64,000 nt of DNA from Polaribacter sargassicola (GTDB lineage: Bacteria; Bacteroidota; Bacteroidia; Flavobacteriales; Flavobacteriaceae): NCBI RefSeq assembly GCF_021991835.1, contig NZ_JAHDAU010000009.1, forward strand, positions 1 to 64,000, written 5' to 3'. Positions within the stretch are counted from its first letter, which is position 1. Each line of letters opens with the position of its first letter. A program made the translations under genes and the position numbers. Shown one piece after another: positions 7,832 to 16,760 of this stretch. A model generated the notes under the pieces. The model was not told where the DNA came from and did not search any database. It saw only the letters and a list, made by a program, of their open reading frames with translations.

Positions 7832-8164
7832 ATGAATAATACTAAAAAAATATTGTCGAAGCAGAGAAGACAAAAAAAATTAAAATCTGAGGTTAAAAGA
7901 ATTAAAAAGAAACTTCCTAGGTTTGTTGTTTGGTTTTTATTTTTCTTTTTTGTGAGTCTTTATTTTTTTAATGATAAATTTTTTCTTTTTTTCGGAAACA
8001 GTGTTAATGCCATTATAGCTACTGTTATAATTTTATCTTTGTTTTTATTATTTTACATATTAAGAAGTCTTATTCTCATCAAAAACAAACAGAGAGAAAG
8101 TAAAGAGATTGGTTTTGAACTGTACAACCTCATGAAATTAGAATCTGAAGTTAAAAATGAGTAG
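7832..8164 (+). CDS. Small two-helix membrane protein in the mutase-like operon
   Basis: This 110-residue protein has a strongly basic N-terminus (KKILSKQRRQKKLKSEVKR), then two membrane segments at about residues 31-48 and 56-80, and a charged C-terminus. No domain is recognised. It overlaps the next gene by eight bases (ATGAGTAG) and follows the small mutase-like gene without a gap, so it is co-translated with both. A role specific to this operon is likely, but nothing in the sequence says what it is. Confidence 0.7.
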   Translation: MNNTKKILSKQRRQKKLKSEVKRIKKKLPRFVVWFLFFFFVSLYFFNDKFFLFFGNSVNAIIATVIILSLFLLFYILRSLILIKNKQRESKEIGFELYNLMKLESEVKNE

Positions 8165-9641
8165 AAAAAATTTACAAAACATAAAACTTAAAAATAGTAT
8201 TTTAAAAACAAAACCTTTTTTTAATCAAGAAGGTTTTGTTGCTGGTATCCCTCCTTTTTTAAGAGGTCCTTACTCTACTATGTACATACAAAAACCTTGG
8301 GTAACAAGACATTTTTCTGGCTTTTCTACCGCAGAGGACAGTAATTATTTTTATCGTGAACAACTAAAAAAAGGGCAAACAGAATTATCTATCTTATTTG
8401 ATAATGCCACTAATAAAGGTTACGATTCTGATCATAAAAACGTACAAGAAGTTATAGGTAAAAAAGGTGTTGCAATAGATTCTGTAGAAGATATAAAAGT
8501 CCTGTTTTATAAAATACCTTTGGATAAAATATCTGTTTTTATAAAAACAGATATAAACTTTTTACCAATTTTAGCATTTTATATTGCTGCAGCAGAAGAA
8601 CAAAACATCAATACCAGCGATTTGTCTTTAACAATAGAAAGCAATATTCTAAAAAATTCTAATCTATATTCAGCCTCAATTATTACAGATGTTTTTGAAT
8701 ATAGCAGTAAAAATAAATTAGATTTTAATTACTCTATTTCTGATTATTCTTCATTAGAAACAGTTAATAATCCAGAAAAAACTTTGGCTTTTTCTCTTAC
8801 AGAAGGTTTAGAATTCTTAAGAAAAGCTATTGAAGCAGGAATAAATATTGATGATATTGCTCCAAAATTATCCTATTCTTGGTCAATTAACATGAATCAT
8901 TTTGCAGAAATTGCAAAAATTCGTGCAGCTAGAATGTTATGGGCTAAAATGGTAAAACAATTTGATGCTAAAAACTCAGAATCTTTCATTTTAAAATCTC
9001 ACTGTAAAACCAGTGATTCTTCTTTAACACAACAAGATCCTTTTAATAATATTACAAGAGTAACTACAGAGGCAATGGCAGCTATTTTTGGCGGTACACA
9101 AAGTTTGCATACAAATGCTTTAGATGAAACTTTTGCTTTACCATCAGAAGTTTCTGCTCAAGTTGCTAAAGACACGCAGATTTACCTGCAAAAAGAAACT
9201 AATATAACACAAACTGTAGATCCTTGGGCAGGAAGTTATCACTTAGAAAATTTAACAGAAGATCTTGCTAATAAAGCTTGGAAATTAATCTGTAAAATAG
9301 AAGAAAGTGGTGGTATAAGTAATTTTTTTGAAAACGGAACTCCTAAGACAGAAACTAAAAACACAAATAATGATACTAAAATTGGTGTAAATAAATACCA
9401 ATTAGAAAAAGAAGATCCTTTAACTTTTTTAGAAATAGACGGTAAAGCTGTACAAGATTTACAAATTAAAAAATTAGACAAATTAAAGCCTATAAGAAAT
9501 AATTTGGCCGTAAAAGAATCTTTAAATAACATTTCTAAAGCGATAAAACATCAAAAAGGTAATTTATTAGAACTAACAATAATAGCAGCAAAATACAGAG
9601 CTACTTTAGAGGAAATATCAAATGCATTGTTAAAAGAATAG
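8157..9641 (+). CDS. Methylmalonyl-CoA mutase large-subunit-like protein, degenerate and without B12 domain
   Basis: The 494-residue protein keeps the family framework: RGPYSTMY (36-43), FSGFSTAEDSN (53-63), GYDSDH, GVAIDSVED (104-112), EIAKIRAARMLWA (251-263), AMAAIFGGTQSLHTNALDE (307-324), VDPWAGSYHLE. Against the Propionibacterium large subunit two key sites are altered. The His of the SGYHMQEAG block is Ser here (S198 in SISDYSSLE). The block carrying the substrate-binding Arg (MVRNTYIYPP) is shortened and lacks it (ILKNSNLYSA, about 164-173). The chain stops about 220 residues early, before the C-terminal cobalamin domain. The frame is intact and the rest is well conserved, so this is a divergent, probably non-mutase protein rather than simple decay. 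Alignment was done by eye. Confidence 0.75.
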   Translation: MSRKNLQNIKLKNSILKTKPFFNQEGFVAGIPPFLRGPYSTMYIQKPWVTRHFSGFSTAEDSNYFYREQLKKGQTELSILFDNATNKGYDSDHKNVQEVIGKKGVAIDSVEDIKVLFYKIPLDKISVFIKTDINFLPILAFYIAAAEEQNINTSDLSLTIESNILKNSNLYSASIITDVFEYSSKNKLDFNYSISDYSSLETVNNPEKTLAFSLTEGLEFLRKAIEAGINIDDIAPKLSYSWSINMNHFAEIAKIRAARMLWAKMVKQFDAKNSESFILKSHCKTSDSSLTQQDPFNNITRVTTEAMAAIFGGTQSLHTNALDETFALPSEVSAQVAKDTQIYLQKETNITQTVDPWAGSYHLENLTEDLANKAWKLICKIEESGGISNFFENGTPKTETKNTNNDTKIGVNKYQLEKEDPLTFLEIDGKAVQDLQIKKLDKLKPIRNNLAVKESLNNISKAIKHQKGNLLELTIIAAKYRATLEEISNALLKE

Positions 9642-9731
9642 ATAATTTCCTATTTAAAAATTAACATTTTTTTACTCTTTACCTAAACATACAACTACAC
9701 AATTTTAACTATTTATGTTTTATGAATGTGG

Positions 9732-9739
9732 TATATTTG
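9732..9739 (+). promoter_or_regulatory. Predicted -7 element of the TlpA-like gene
   Basis: TATATTTG, an exact match to the Bacteroidota -7 consensus, ends 24 bases before the ATG at 9764. No convincing TTG is seen at the -33 distance. Confidence 0.5.
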
Positions 9740-9763
9740 TTTAAATTTTACAAAATATAATTA

Positions 9764-10789
9764 ATGAAAAAACTTAGTCTAGCACTTTTAACAATATTAT
9801 TAGTAGCTTCTTGCTCTAAAGAACACTCTAAAGATTACATTTCTCTTTCTGGAGAATTAACAAACAACAAAGACTCTTTAGTAACAATATCTAGTAGAAC
9901 AGGCATTATTAAAACAATTTCTATTGACAAAAATGGTTCTTTTAAAGACACATTAACTGTTACAAATGCAGACATCTACACGCTTCAAACAAACAGTCTA
10001 CAGAGAATTCCCTTATATTTAAAAAATGGATTTGATATTTCTTTAAAAGGAGATTCTGAAGATTTTATGTCTAGTGTTAAATATTCTGGAACAGGAGCCG
10101 ATAACTCTCAATTAATAATAGCACATTTAGAACAAAGTAAAAAGATTGGAAATCCTGCAGATATACTTGCTTTAGACAAAGCATCTTTTACCAAAAAAAT
10201 AGATTTATTAAAAAAATCATACGACAGTATTTTAACGGCTTATAACGATTTAGACAGTTCTTTAGTTAGCTTAATTAAAACTCAAAATAAACAAATGTTT
10301 GATTATTTTGATAACACCTACAGTAGTAGTCAAAAAATGGCAAAAGGTAAAGTTTCTCCTAAATTTGAAAACTATACAGACTTTAAAGGTGGTAAAAAAT
10401 CTTTAGATTCTTTTAAAGGTAAATATGTTTATATAGATGTTTGGGCTACTTGGTGCGGACCATGTATTAGAGAAATCCCTTCTTTAAAAGCGTTAGAAAA
10501 AGAATATCATAATAAAAATATAGAATTTATTAGTATCTCTACAGACGAATCTAGAAGAAGCGGTGGTTCTTGGGAAGCTGCAGAAAAAAAATGGAGAGAC
10601 TTTGTTAAAGACAAACAATTAAGCGGAGTTCAACTTTGGGCTGGACAAGATTTTTCTTTTCAACAAGCATATCAAATTACAGGAATACCAAGATTTATTC
10701 TAATTGATACTGAAGGAAAAATTGTAGACTCTAATGCACCTAGACCATCTGATCCTAGATTAAAAACATTATTAAATTCTATTCTATAA
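9764..10789 (+). CDS. TlpA-like thioredoxin-fold lipoprotein with N-terminal DUF4369-like region
   Basis: The 341-residue protein begins with a lipoprotein signal (VASC, C17). Residues about 25-130 form a beta-rich region like DUF4369, found before many Bacteroidota TlpA/AhpC-type domains. The thioredoxin domain occupies about 195-341, with the redox motif W-C-G-P-C (C231, C234) and a cis-proline region at GIPRF. The family reduces or isomerises disulfides in periplasmic proteins or supports cytochrome maturation. It is monocistronic: its own -7 site lies upstream and a bidirectional terminator at 10811-10846 follows, shared with convergent msrA. Confidence 0.88.
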   Translation: MKKLSLALLTILLVASCSKEHSKDYISLSGELTNNKDSLVTISSRTGIIKTISIDKNGSFKDTLTVTNADIYTLQTNSLQRIPLYLKNGFDISLKGDSEDFMSSVKYSGTGADNSQLIIAHLEQSKKIGNPADILALDKASFTKKIDLLKKSYDSILTAYNDLDSSLVSLIKTQNKQMFDYFDNTYSSSQKMAKGKVSPKFENYTDFKGGKKSLDSFKGKYVYIDVWATWCGPCIREIPSLKALEKEYHNKNIEFISISTDESRRSGGSWEAAEKKWRDFVKDKQLSGVQLWAGQDFSFQQAYQITGIPRFILIDTEGKIVDSNAPRPSDPRLKTLLNSIL

Positions 10790-10806
10790 AAAGAATTTAA
10801 ATCACT

Positions 10807-10846
10807 AAAAAAGCTGAACAATTATAAAATTGTTCAGCTTTTTTTT
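10807..10846. terminator. Bidirectional terminator between the TlpA-like gene and msrA
   Basis: AAGCTGAACAATT (10811-10823) and AATTGTTCAGCTT (10828-10840) form a perfect 13-bp stem with a 4-base loop. An A run precedes it and a T run follows, so it can serve both convergent genes. Confidence 0.9.
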
Positions 10847-10865
10847 ATTTTAATAATTTTAACTA

Positions 10866-11519
10866 TTAATGTTTTTCTGAGTCCTTTAATAAACTAGGAA
10901 ATTTAGCTTTAAATGCATTTAATCTTGGTATAGAAACAGCTTTTACATAACCTTGGTTTGGATTCCTTTTTTCAAAATTTTGATGATAATCCTTTGCCTT
11001 ATAAAATTTAGTAAACTTAGTTACTTCCGTAGCTATTTTACCATCATAAACCTCTTTATTTAATTTTACAATCATATTATTAATAATATTTTTTTCTTCG
11101 TCATTAGAATAAAAAGCAATTGAACGATATTGGCTACCATAATCTGGGTGTTGTCCGTTTACTGTTGTAGGATTATGAGATCCATAAAACACCGTTACCA
11201 ACGTTTTAAAACTTACTATTTTAGGATTATAATATACTGCAACAGTTTCTGCATGGCCTGTTGTTCCTGTTCCTGTAGATTTGTATGTAGGATTATTTGT
11301 GTGGCCGCCAGCATAACCAGAAACAGCTTCTTCTACCCCTTTTACACTTTCAAAAATAGCTTCTACACACCAAAAACAGCCACTTGCAAAATAAGCTACT
11401 TTTGTTTCTTGAGAAGGTATATATGTAGATTTAGATTTACTTACTTCTTCTTTTTTTGTAAAACTTAAACAAGAAAATAAAAGCAAAAAAGCACTAAGAG
11501 AAAAAACAGATTTTATCAT
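10866..11519 (-). CDS. msrA: Peptide-methionine (S)-S-oxide reductase, exported
   Basis: The 217-residue protein reduces methionine-S-sulfoxide in oxidised proteins. The catalytic motif GCFWC is at 47-51 with C48 as nucleophile, followed by ESVKGVEEAVSGYAGG and the GHAE block. A signal sequence with a lipobox-like LFSC (C17) predicts a lipoprotein in the cell envelope, so it repairs exported proteins. The gene is divergent from dnaX. A 14-bp perfect inverted repeat lies across its likely promoter (11548-11590), suggesting dedicated control. The family usually depends on thioredoxin-like reductants; the TlpA-like product is encoded next door, though convergently. Confidence 0.93.
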   Translation of the reverse strand: MIKSVFSLSAFLLLFSCLSFTKKEEVSKSKSTYIPSQETKVAYFASGCFWCVEAIFESVKGVEEAVSGYAGGHTNNPTYKSTGTGTTGHAETVAVYYNPKIVSFKTLVTVFYGSHNPTTVNGQHPDYGSQYRSIAFYSNDEEKNIINNMIVKLNKEVYDGKIATEVTKFTKFYKAKDYHQNFEKRNPNQGYVKAVSIPRLNAFKAKFPSLLKDSEKH

Positions 11520-11547
11520 ATTTATAAATTAAATTAATTATTAAATA

Positions 11548-11590
11548 AAATTTGCATCAAGCATACATAACTGTTTCTTGATGCAAATTT
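11548..11590 (-). promoter_or_regulatory. Perfect 14-bp inverted repeat over the predicted msrA promoter
   Basis: AAATTTGCATCAAG (11548-11561) and CTTGATGCAAATTT (11577-11590) are exact reverse complements separated by 15 bases. On the minus strand TTG (complement of 11584-11586), an 18-base spacer and TATGCTTG (complement of 11558-11565) resemble a promoter with one mismatch, with both elements inside or touching the repeat arms. The arms could be an operator for a dimeric regulator or an mRNA hairpin. Confidence 0.5.
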
Positions 11591-11696
11591 CTTGACTTTT
11601 AATTCGATAATAAACTCGAAATTACAATTTTAGTCGTAAGAAATTAAACACTTATACAATTTGTTTACAACTTTAGCATTTTATTAAGAATCCTAG

Positions 11697-11727
11697 TTGT
11701 GCAAAAGCGAATAGATAATTACTTTTG
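11697..11727 (+). promoter_or_regulatory. Predicted dnaX promoter
   Basis: TTG at 11697-11699, 20 bases, TACTTTTG at 11720-11727, an exact TAnnTTTG 21 bases before the dnaX ATG. Confidence 0.6.
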
Positions 11728-11748
11728 TTATTCATCAAAAAAAAATAA

Positions 11749-13437
11749 ATGGAGCATTTTGTAGTATCTGCACGTAAATATCGTCCTCAAAATTTTGAAG
11801 ATGTTGTTGGGCAACAAGCCATAACTAATACGTTAGAAAACGCTATAAAAAACAATCATTTAGCGCAAGCTTTATTATTTACAGGACCACGTGGAGTTGG
11901 TAAAACTTCTTGTGCTAGAATCTTAGCAAAAAAAATAAATCAACAAGAAGCTGGTCTTTCTGAAGAAGAAGATTTTGCATTTAATATTTTTGAATTGGAT
12001 GCTGCTTCTAACAACTCTGTTGATGATATTAGAAGTTTAACAGACCAAGTTCGTATTCCGCCACAAACCGGTAAATATAAAGTTTATATTATTGATGAGG
12101 TACACATGTTATCTCAGGCAGCTTTTAATGCTTTCTTAAAAACATTAGAAGAACCGCCAGCGCATGCTATATTTATCTTGGCAACTACAGAAAAACATAA
12201 AATAATTCCAACTATTTTATCTCGTTGTCAAATTTTCGATTTTAAAAGAATTGGTGTTTTAGATGCTAAAAACTATCTTAAAACAATCTGCGAAAAAGAA
12301 AATATAACTACAGATGATGATGCTTTACATATTATAGCTCAAAAAGCTGATGGTGCAATGCGTGACGCTTTATCTATTTTTGATAGAGTTATTAGTTTTT
12401 CTGGTAAAAATTTAACTAGAGAAGCTGTTGCAGAAAACTTAAATGTATTAGACTACGATACGTATTTTAATATGACAGATTTATTGTTAACAAACAAAAT
12501 ACCAAACGTTTTAAATGCATTTAATACAATCTTAGCAAAAGGTTTTGAAGGAAATCATTTTATAAACGGATTAGCTAGTCATTTTAGAGATTTATTAGTA
12601 GCAAAAGATAAAATAACTATTGATTTATTAGAAGTTGGTGATGCTGCAAAAAAGAAATATTTAGAACAAGCTACAAAAGCAAGTATTCCTTTTTTAATGC
12701 AAGCAATTAACAAAGCTAATGATTGCGATTTAAACTATAAAACAAGTAAAAACCAACGACTGCTGGTCGAATTAACATTAATGCAAATTGCCTCTATCAC
12801 TTTTGATGGAGAAAAAAAAAAGCCAGCTAACTACATAATTCCGGCTACTTTTTTTCAAGCACTTTCTCCTCCTAAAAAAGAGATTGTAAAACCTGTTGAG
12901 AAAAAAACAGTAATTGCACAATCAGAAAAAGTAGAAAAACCAAAGCCTAAGTTAGCAAAACCTATTTTAAAATCTGTAGGCCGCAGAGCCTCTTCTTTAT
13001 CTTTAAAAAGTATTTACGAGAAAAAAGAAGTAAAAAAAGCTGATATTGAAGAAAACTTTGACAATCATCCTAAAGATTTATTTACGGAAAAAGAACTACA
13101 AGAACACTGGAAAAAATATGTTGCTCTTTTAAATAAAAAAGGAGAAAGAAGTATGGCTTCTATTGTAGGTACAGATTTACCTAAATTAGGACAAAATTTT
13201 AAAATCTACTTTACAGTACCTAATAAATTAATGCAGGATCAATTTAAAAAAGGACGTCCTAAATTATTAAGTTTTTTACGTGAAAACTTAAATAATTACG
13301 GTATTGATATTCTTGTAAAATTAAACGAAACTGTAGAAAAAAAGTTTGCTTACACTCCCCAAGAAAAATTTAATAAGATGAAAACAATAAACCCTCTTTT
13401 AGATAAATTACGTCAAACTTTTGAGTTAGATATGTAA
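11749..13437 (+). CDS. dnaX: DNA polymerase III subunit gamma/tau
   Basis: The 562-residue clamp-loader ATPase has Walker A GPRGVGKTS (46-54), IIDEVHML, the sensor block ATTEKHKIIPTILSRCQ and the domain III/IV helices. A lysine/proline-rich linker (about 375-440) and a C-terminal tau-like region follow. Most bacterial DnaX proteins have a four-cysteine zinc module after Walker A. Here the equivalent stretch (about 64-80, QQEAGLSEEEDFAF) has no cysteine, which I believe is usual in Flavobacteriia. It stands alone between msrA (divergent) and the antiporter gene (convergent). Confidence 0.95.
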   Translation: MEHFVVSARKYRPQNFEDVVGQQAITNTLENAIKNNHLAQALLFTGPRGVGKTSCARILAKKINQQEAGLSEEEDFAFNIFELDAASNNSVDDIRSLTDQVRIPPQTGKYKVYIIDEVHMLSQAAFNAFLKTLEEPPAHAIFILATTEKHKIIPTILSRCQIFDFKRIGVLDAKNYLKTICEKENITTDDDALHIIAQKADGAMRDALSIFDRVISFSGKNLTREAVAENLNVLDYDTYFNMTDLLLTNKIPNVLNAFNTILAKGFEGNHFINGLASHFRDLLVAKDKITIDLLEVGDAAKKKYLEQATKASIPFLMQAINKANDCDLNYKTSKNQRLLVELTLMQIASITFDGEKKKPANYIIPATFFQALSPPKKEIVKPVEKKTVIAQSEKVEKPKPKLAKPILKSVGRRASSLSLKSIYEKKEVKKADIEENFDNHPKDLFTEKELQEHWKKYVALLNKKGERSMASIVGTDLPKLGQNFKIYFTVPNKLMQDQFKKGRPKLLSFLRENLNNYGIDILVKLNETVEKKFAYTPQEKFNKMKTINPLLDKLRQTFELDM

Positions 13438-13511
13438 AAACTAACCTATTAAAACATCAATTTTTCTAATTTTTGTTTATTAAAAAATAGAGTCAAAAAA
13501 TTATTCTTCTT

Positions 13512-15332
13512 TTAAAACTCTATCTCTTTACCTAAATAACACAGTTTTAAATTTTCTTTAGGCAGTTCGGCTTTTTCAAACTCTGCAACTAAATAAATTC
13601 CTTTACCCTTTTCTATAAATAAAGGTACAGATTTTTCTTCTTTAGCTAATACTTTTAATGCTCTAGAATAAGCTTCTTCATCAGCTATTTTTACCTCATT
13701 AATTTCAGGATTTTCTCTATAAGCTTCACTTAAATTTATATAATCATCGTAAGGTGTAAAAAAACGAGATCTGTCTTTTATAGTAGTATCTACACTTTCT
13801 TCTGATGAGGCTAACTTATAAGATCCTTGCTCTCCAAAAACATCAGAAAATGTAACTAAAGCATGTTTATTAACAGCATCACTACCAGATAAAGCTATTA
13901 AATACCCAACATCATTTAACTCTATATTATTGGTTAACCCATCATCATAAATATCAACTTCAAAAGCTTCTAAATCTTCATCAAGAGCATTTTGCACAAA
14001 AAATCTATTAGAATCTATTAAAATAATTCTTTTTCCTTTATCTCTTAAATACTTAGCAATTAATATTGCTGGAAAAGAAGCTCCTACAAATAAAATAGCA
14101 TCCGATTTTTTTAAAAATACACCAATCATTTTTGCAAACAATCTGGCTGTAGTTGCATTTAATAAAACTGTACCTAAAACAACCATAAATACTAATGGTG
14201 TAATATACTCTGCTCCTTCTACACCTTGCTTTAATAATTTACTTCCAAATAAAGAAGCTATACCTGCAGCCACAATTCCACGTGGACCAACCCAACTAAT
14301 AAATACCTTTTCATTAAATTTTAGTTTAGATTTACGTGTACTTGCAAAAACAGCCAACGGTCTTATTATAAAAACTACAGATGCAAACAAAGCAGCTGTT
14401 TTCCATGTATACAGCAACAACAAATCTTCTATATTAATATTTGCTGCTAATAAAATAAACAGTATAGAAATTAATAAAACACTTAAAGATTCTTTAAAGT
14501 ATAATAACTCTTTTAGGTTACTTAATTTTCCGTTACCTAAAACCATTCCCATTACAACAACAGCTAATAAACCAGACTCATGTGCAAACATTTCTGATAA
14601 AACAAAAACCAATAAAACAGCAGATAATGAAACTACATTTAATAGATAATGTGGAATTAATTTTTTGTTTACTGCATAAGCTAAAGCATGTGCAAACGTA
14701 AACCCGAAAGTAGTACCAAAAAGTAAAATTTTTGCAAACTCTATTAATGCTGTTTTAGTAAAACCGCCACCACCACCAACACTTATAAATTCAAAAACCA
14801 ATACGGCAACTAAAGCCCCTATTGGATCTATCAAAATTCCTTCCCATTTTAATACAGTAGAAATATCTTTTTTTAGAGGTATGTTTCTTAAAATTGGTGT
14901 TATTACTGTTGGCCCAGTTACTATTATTAAACCTGCAAAAAGAAAAGAAAGTTCCCAACCTAAATCAAACGTATAATGTGCTACAAAACCAGCTCCGAAA
15001 AAAGTAATAGTAGAACCTAATGTTATTAATTTTGTAATTACCGGACCTACATTTTTAATTTCGCTTCGTTTAAGTGTTAAACCACCTTCAAAAAGAATAA
15101 TACTTATTGCAAGAGACACAAAATAATACAAACTTTCTCCAGGAAAAAGTCCTTTTTCTCCATTCCAAACAGGTTCTATCCATTTAGATCCGTCATCACT
15201 TAAAAACTCTGCTGCAATAGGACCAACTAATAGACCTATTAAAATCAAAGGTAAAATTGCAGGAATCTTAAATTTCCAAGCAAACCATTGTGCTAATATT
15301 CCTAAAATGATAATTCCAGCTAATTCTATCAT
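13512..15332 (-). CDS. Cation:proton antiporter with C-terminal nucleotide-binding-like domain
   Basis: The 606-residue protein has about twelve membrane segments over residues 1-405, with CPA-family blocks such as ISIILFEGGLTL, GPTVITPILR, DPIGALVAVLVFE and SWVGPRGIVAAGIASLFGSKLL. This is the NhaP/CPA1 type of Na+(K+)/H+ exchanger. From about 410 to 520 a Rossmann-like RCK/TrkA-N segment follows (DAILFVGASFPAILIAKYL, IILIDSN), then a further cytosolic region. Such domains gate transport in response to nucleotide or ion. It would maintain pH and sodium balance, apt for a marine organism. No operon partner. Confidence 0.88.
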   Translation of the reverse strand: MIELAGIIILGILAQWFAWKFKIPAILPLILIGLLVGPIAAEFLSDDGSKWIEPVWNGEKGLFPGESLYYFVSLAISIILFEGGLTLKRSEIKNVGPVITKLITLGSTITFFGAGFVAHYTFDLGWELSFLFAGLIIVTGPTVITPILRNIPLKKDISTVLKWEGILIDPIGALVAVLVFEFISVGGGGGFTKTALIEFAKILLFGTTFGFTFAHALAYAVNKKLIPHYLLNVVSLSAVLLVFVLSEMFAHESGLLAVVVMGMVLGNGKLSNLKELLYFKESLSVLLISILFILLAANINIEDLLLLYTWKTAALFASVVFIIRPLAVFASTRKSKLKFNEKVFISWVGPRGIVAAGIASLFGSKLLKQGVEGAEYITPLVFMVVLGTVLLNATTARLFAKMIGVFLKKSDAILFVGASFPAILIAKYLRDKGKRIILIDSNRFFVQNALDEDLEAFEVDIYDDGLTNNIELNDVGYLIALSGSDAVNKHALVTFSDVFGEQGSYKLASSEESVDTTIKDRSRFFTPYDDYINLSEAYRENPEINEVKIADEEAYSRALKVLAKEEKSVPLFIEKGKGIYLVAEFEKAELPKENLKLCYLGKEIEF

Positions 15333-15663
15333 ATTTTTTATTAAATCTATTAAAAAGTAAATTTAAGAATGTTTAACTCTCATCAAAATAAAATTTATAT
15401 TTTTTTTCAATTTTATAAATTTTATTTATTTTTTATATTACTTAATTAGTTTAAACCTTATTTTTTTGGTAATTTTTCATAAAAACGACTTAACAGTTTT
15501 ATAGTTTAATAACTAGTATGCTTTTATTTCTAATAAAAAAGAGAAATAATTAGATATCTTTTAATAGATGAATTAATTTTGTATTCTCTAAAGAACTAAT
15601 AATTCTTTATAAACATAAAATAACTTCTTCTTTTAAGGTAGAAATCAAAAAAAAAGACAATAA
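15333..15663. other. Intergenic region upstream of the antiporter and miaE genes
   Basis: This 331-base AT-rich region separates divergent genes. A TAATTTTG at 15574-15581 matches the -7 consensus for the miaE-like gene, without a clear -33 TTG. I see no coding sequence or strong hairpin. Confidence 0.4.
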
Positions 15664-16245
15664 ATGTTAGGCTTACAATTTGAAACAGAAACTTCTTGGG
15701 CAGACATTGCAAAAGATAATTTACAGCAAATATTAACAGATCATGCTTTTTTAGAGCAAAAAGCAGCTTCTAATGCAGTTTCTATTATCATAAATTATTC
15801 TGAAGAAACAGAATTAGTAAAAGAAATGAGCAATATTGCTATTGAAGAAATGCAGCATTTTAAAATGGTACATTTATTAATGGTGAAACGTGGAATGGTT
15901 TTAGGTAGAGAACAAAAAAATGATTACGCTGTTCGTTTACAAAAATTCTTTACTAAAACTAAAGATAGAACAAACGCTTTAATACAACGTTTATTAATTG
16001 CTGCTTTAATAGAAGCTAGAAGTTGCGAGCGGTTTAAAGTGTTTTCTGAAAACATGGAAGATGAAGAGTTATCTAAATTCTACAAAAATTTAATGATTTC
16101 TGAAGCGAACCATTATACCACATTTTTACAATTTGCCAGAAAATACCAAGACAGAGAAATTGTTGACGAAAAATGGAATGCTTTGTTAGCTTTTGAAGCA
16201 GAAATGATGCGTGAACGTGGAAAAACTGCTAAAATTCACGGATAG
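15664..16245 (+). CDS. miaE: tRNA-(ms2io6A)-hydroxylase-like diiron protein
   Basis: The 193-residue all-helical protein has two diiron half-sites. One is E62-x-x-H65 in IEEMQHF, preceded by the N-terminal E of DHAFLEQKAAS. The second is the pair EARSCERF (about 118-125) and SEANHYTTF (ExxH, about 144-152). This is the MiaE pattern. MiaE hydroxylates the isopentenyl group of 2-methylthio-N6-isopentenyladenosine at tRNA position 37, next to the anticodon. The length matches the family. It is followed 83 bases later by the DUF4268 gene on the same strand. Confidence 0.85.
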   Translation: MLGLQFETETSWADIAKDNLQQILTDHAFLEQKAASNAVSIIINYSEETELVKEMSNIAIEEMQHFKMVHLLMVKRGMVLGREQKNDYAVRLQKFFTKTKDRTNALIQRLLIAALIEARSCERFKVFSENMEDEELSKFYKNLMISEANHYTTFLQFARKYQDREIVDEKWNALLAFEAEMMRERGKTAKIHG

Positions 16246-16328
16246 TTTTTGCTTAGTTATTATAATTAAAAAATTACTCTTAGATATCTAGTAAGTTAAG
16301 AACCTTATCTTTTAAACTTAAACAAAAA

Positions 16329-16760
16329 ATGTTCTCTAAAGAAGAAGCTGCACTTTTACGTAAAGAATTTTGGACAAGTTTTGGAAAATCTTTTCCAAGA
16401 AAATGGTTGTTGTATAACACCAAAATAAAAGGTTTTTCTTTTAAATTTGTTGGAGAAAGAAAACAAGCTATGGTTTGTTTAGATATAGAAAATCCGGATG
16501 AATTGGTTAACTTACTTTATTACGACCAAATGCTTTCTTTAAAAACATTGTTAGAAGCAGAATTACCAGAAGTTATTTTTGATGATGATTACTTATTAGA
16601 AAGCGGTAAATCTATTCATAGAATTTATGTGCCTTTTGATAAAAAATTTAGTATTTACAACAAAAATTCTTGGAGGGATTGTTTTGAATTTTATGTTGAA
16701 ACAATGGAAAAATTCGAGCTTTTTTTCTACGAATACGAAGATGTTATAAAAAATATATAA
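16329..16760 (+). CDS. DUF4268-domain protein
   Basis: The 143-residue soluble protein matches my recollection of DUF4268: an N-terminal EAALLRKEFWTSFGK, then FKFVGERKQAMVCLDIE and a C-terminal WRDCFEFYVETMEKFELFF. Function is unknown. Some DUF4268 domains lie near restriction enzymes, but here the gene is between miaE and a structured RNA, with no defence gene nearby. The predicted RNA begins at or just before its stop codon. Confidence 0.75.
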   Translation: MFSKEEAALLRKEFWTSFGKSFPRKWLLYNTKIKGFSFKFVGERKQAMVCLDIENPDELVNLLYYDQMLSLKTLLEAELPEVIFDDDYLLESGKSIHRIYVPFDKKFSIYNKNSWRDCFEFYVETMEKFELFFYEYEDVIKNI

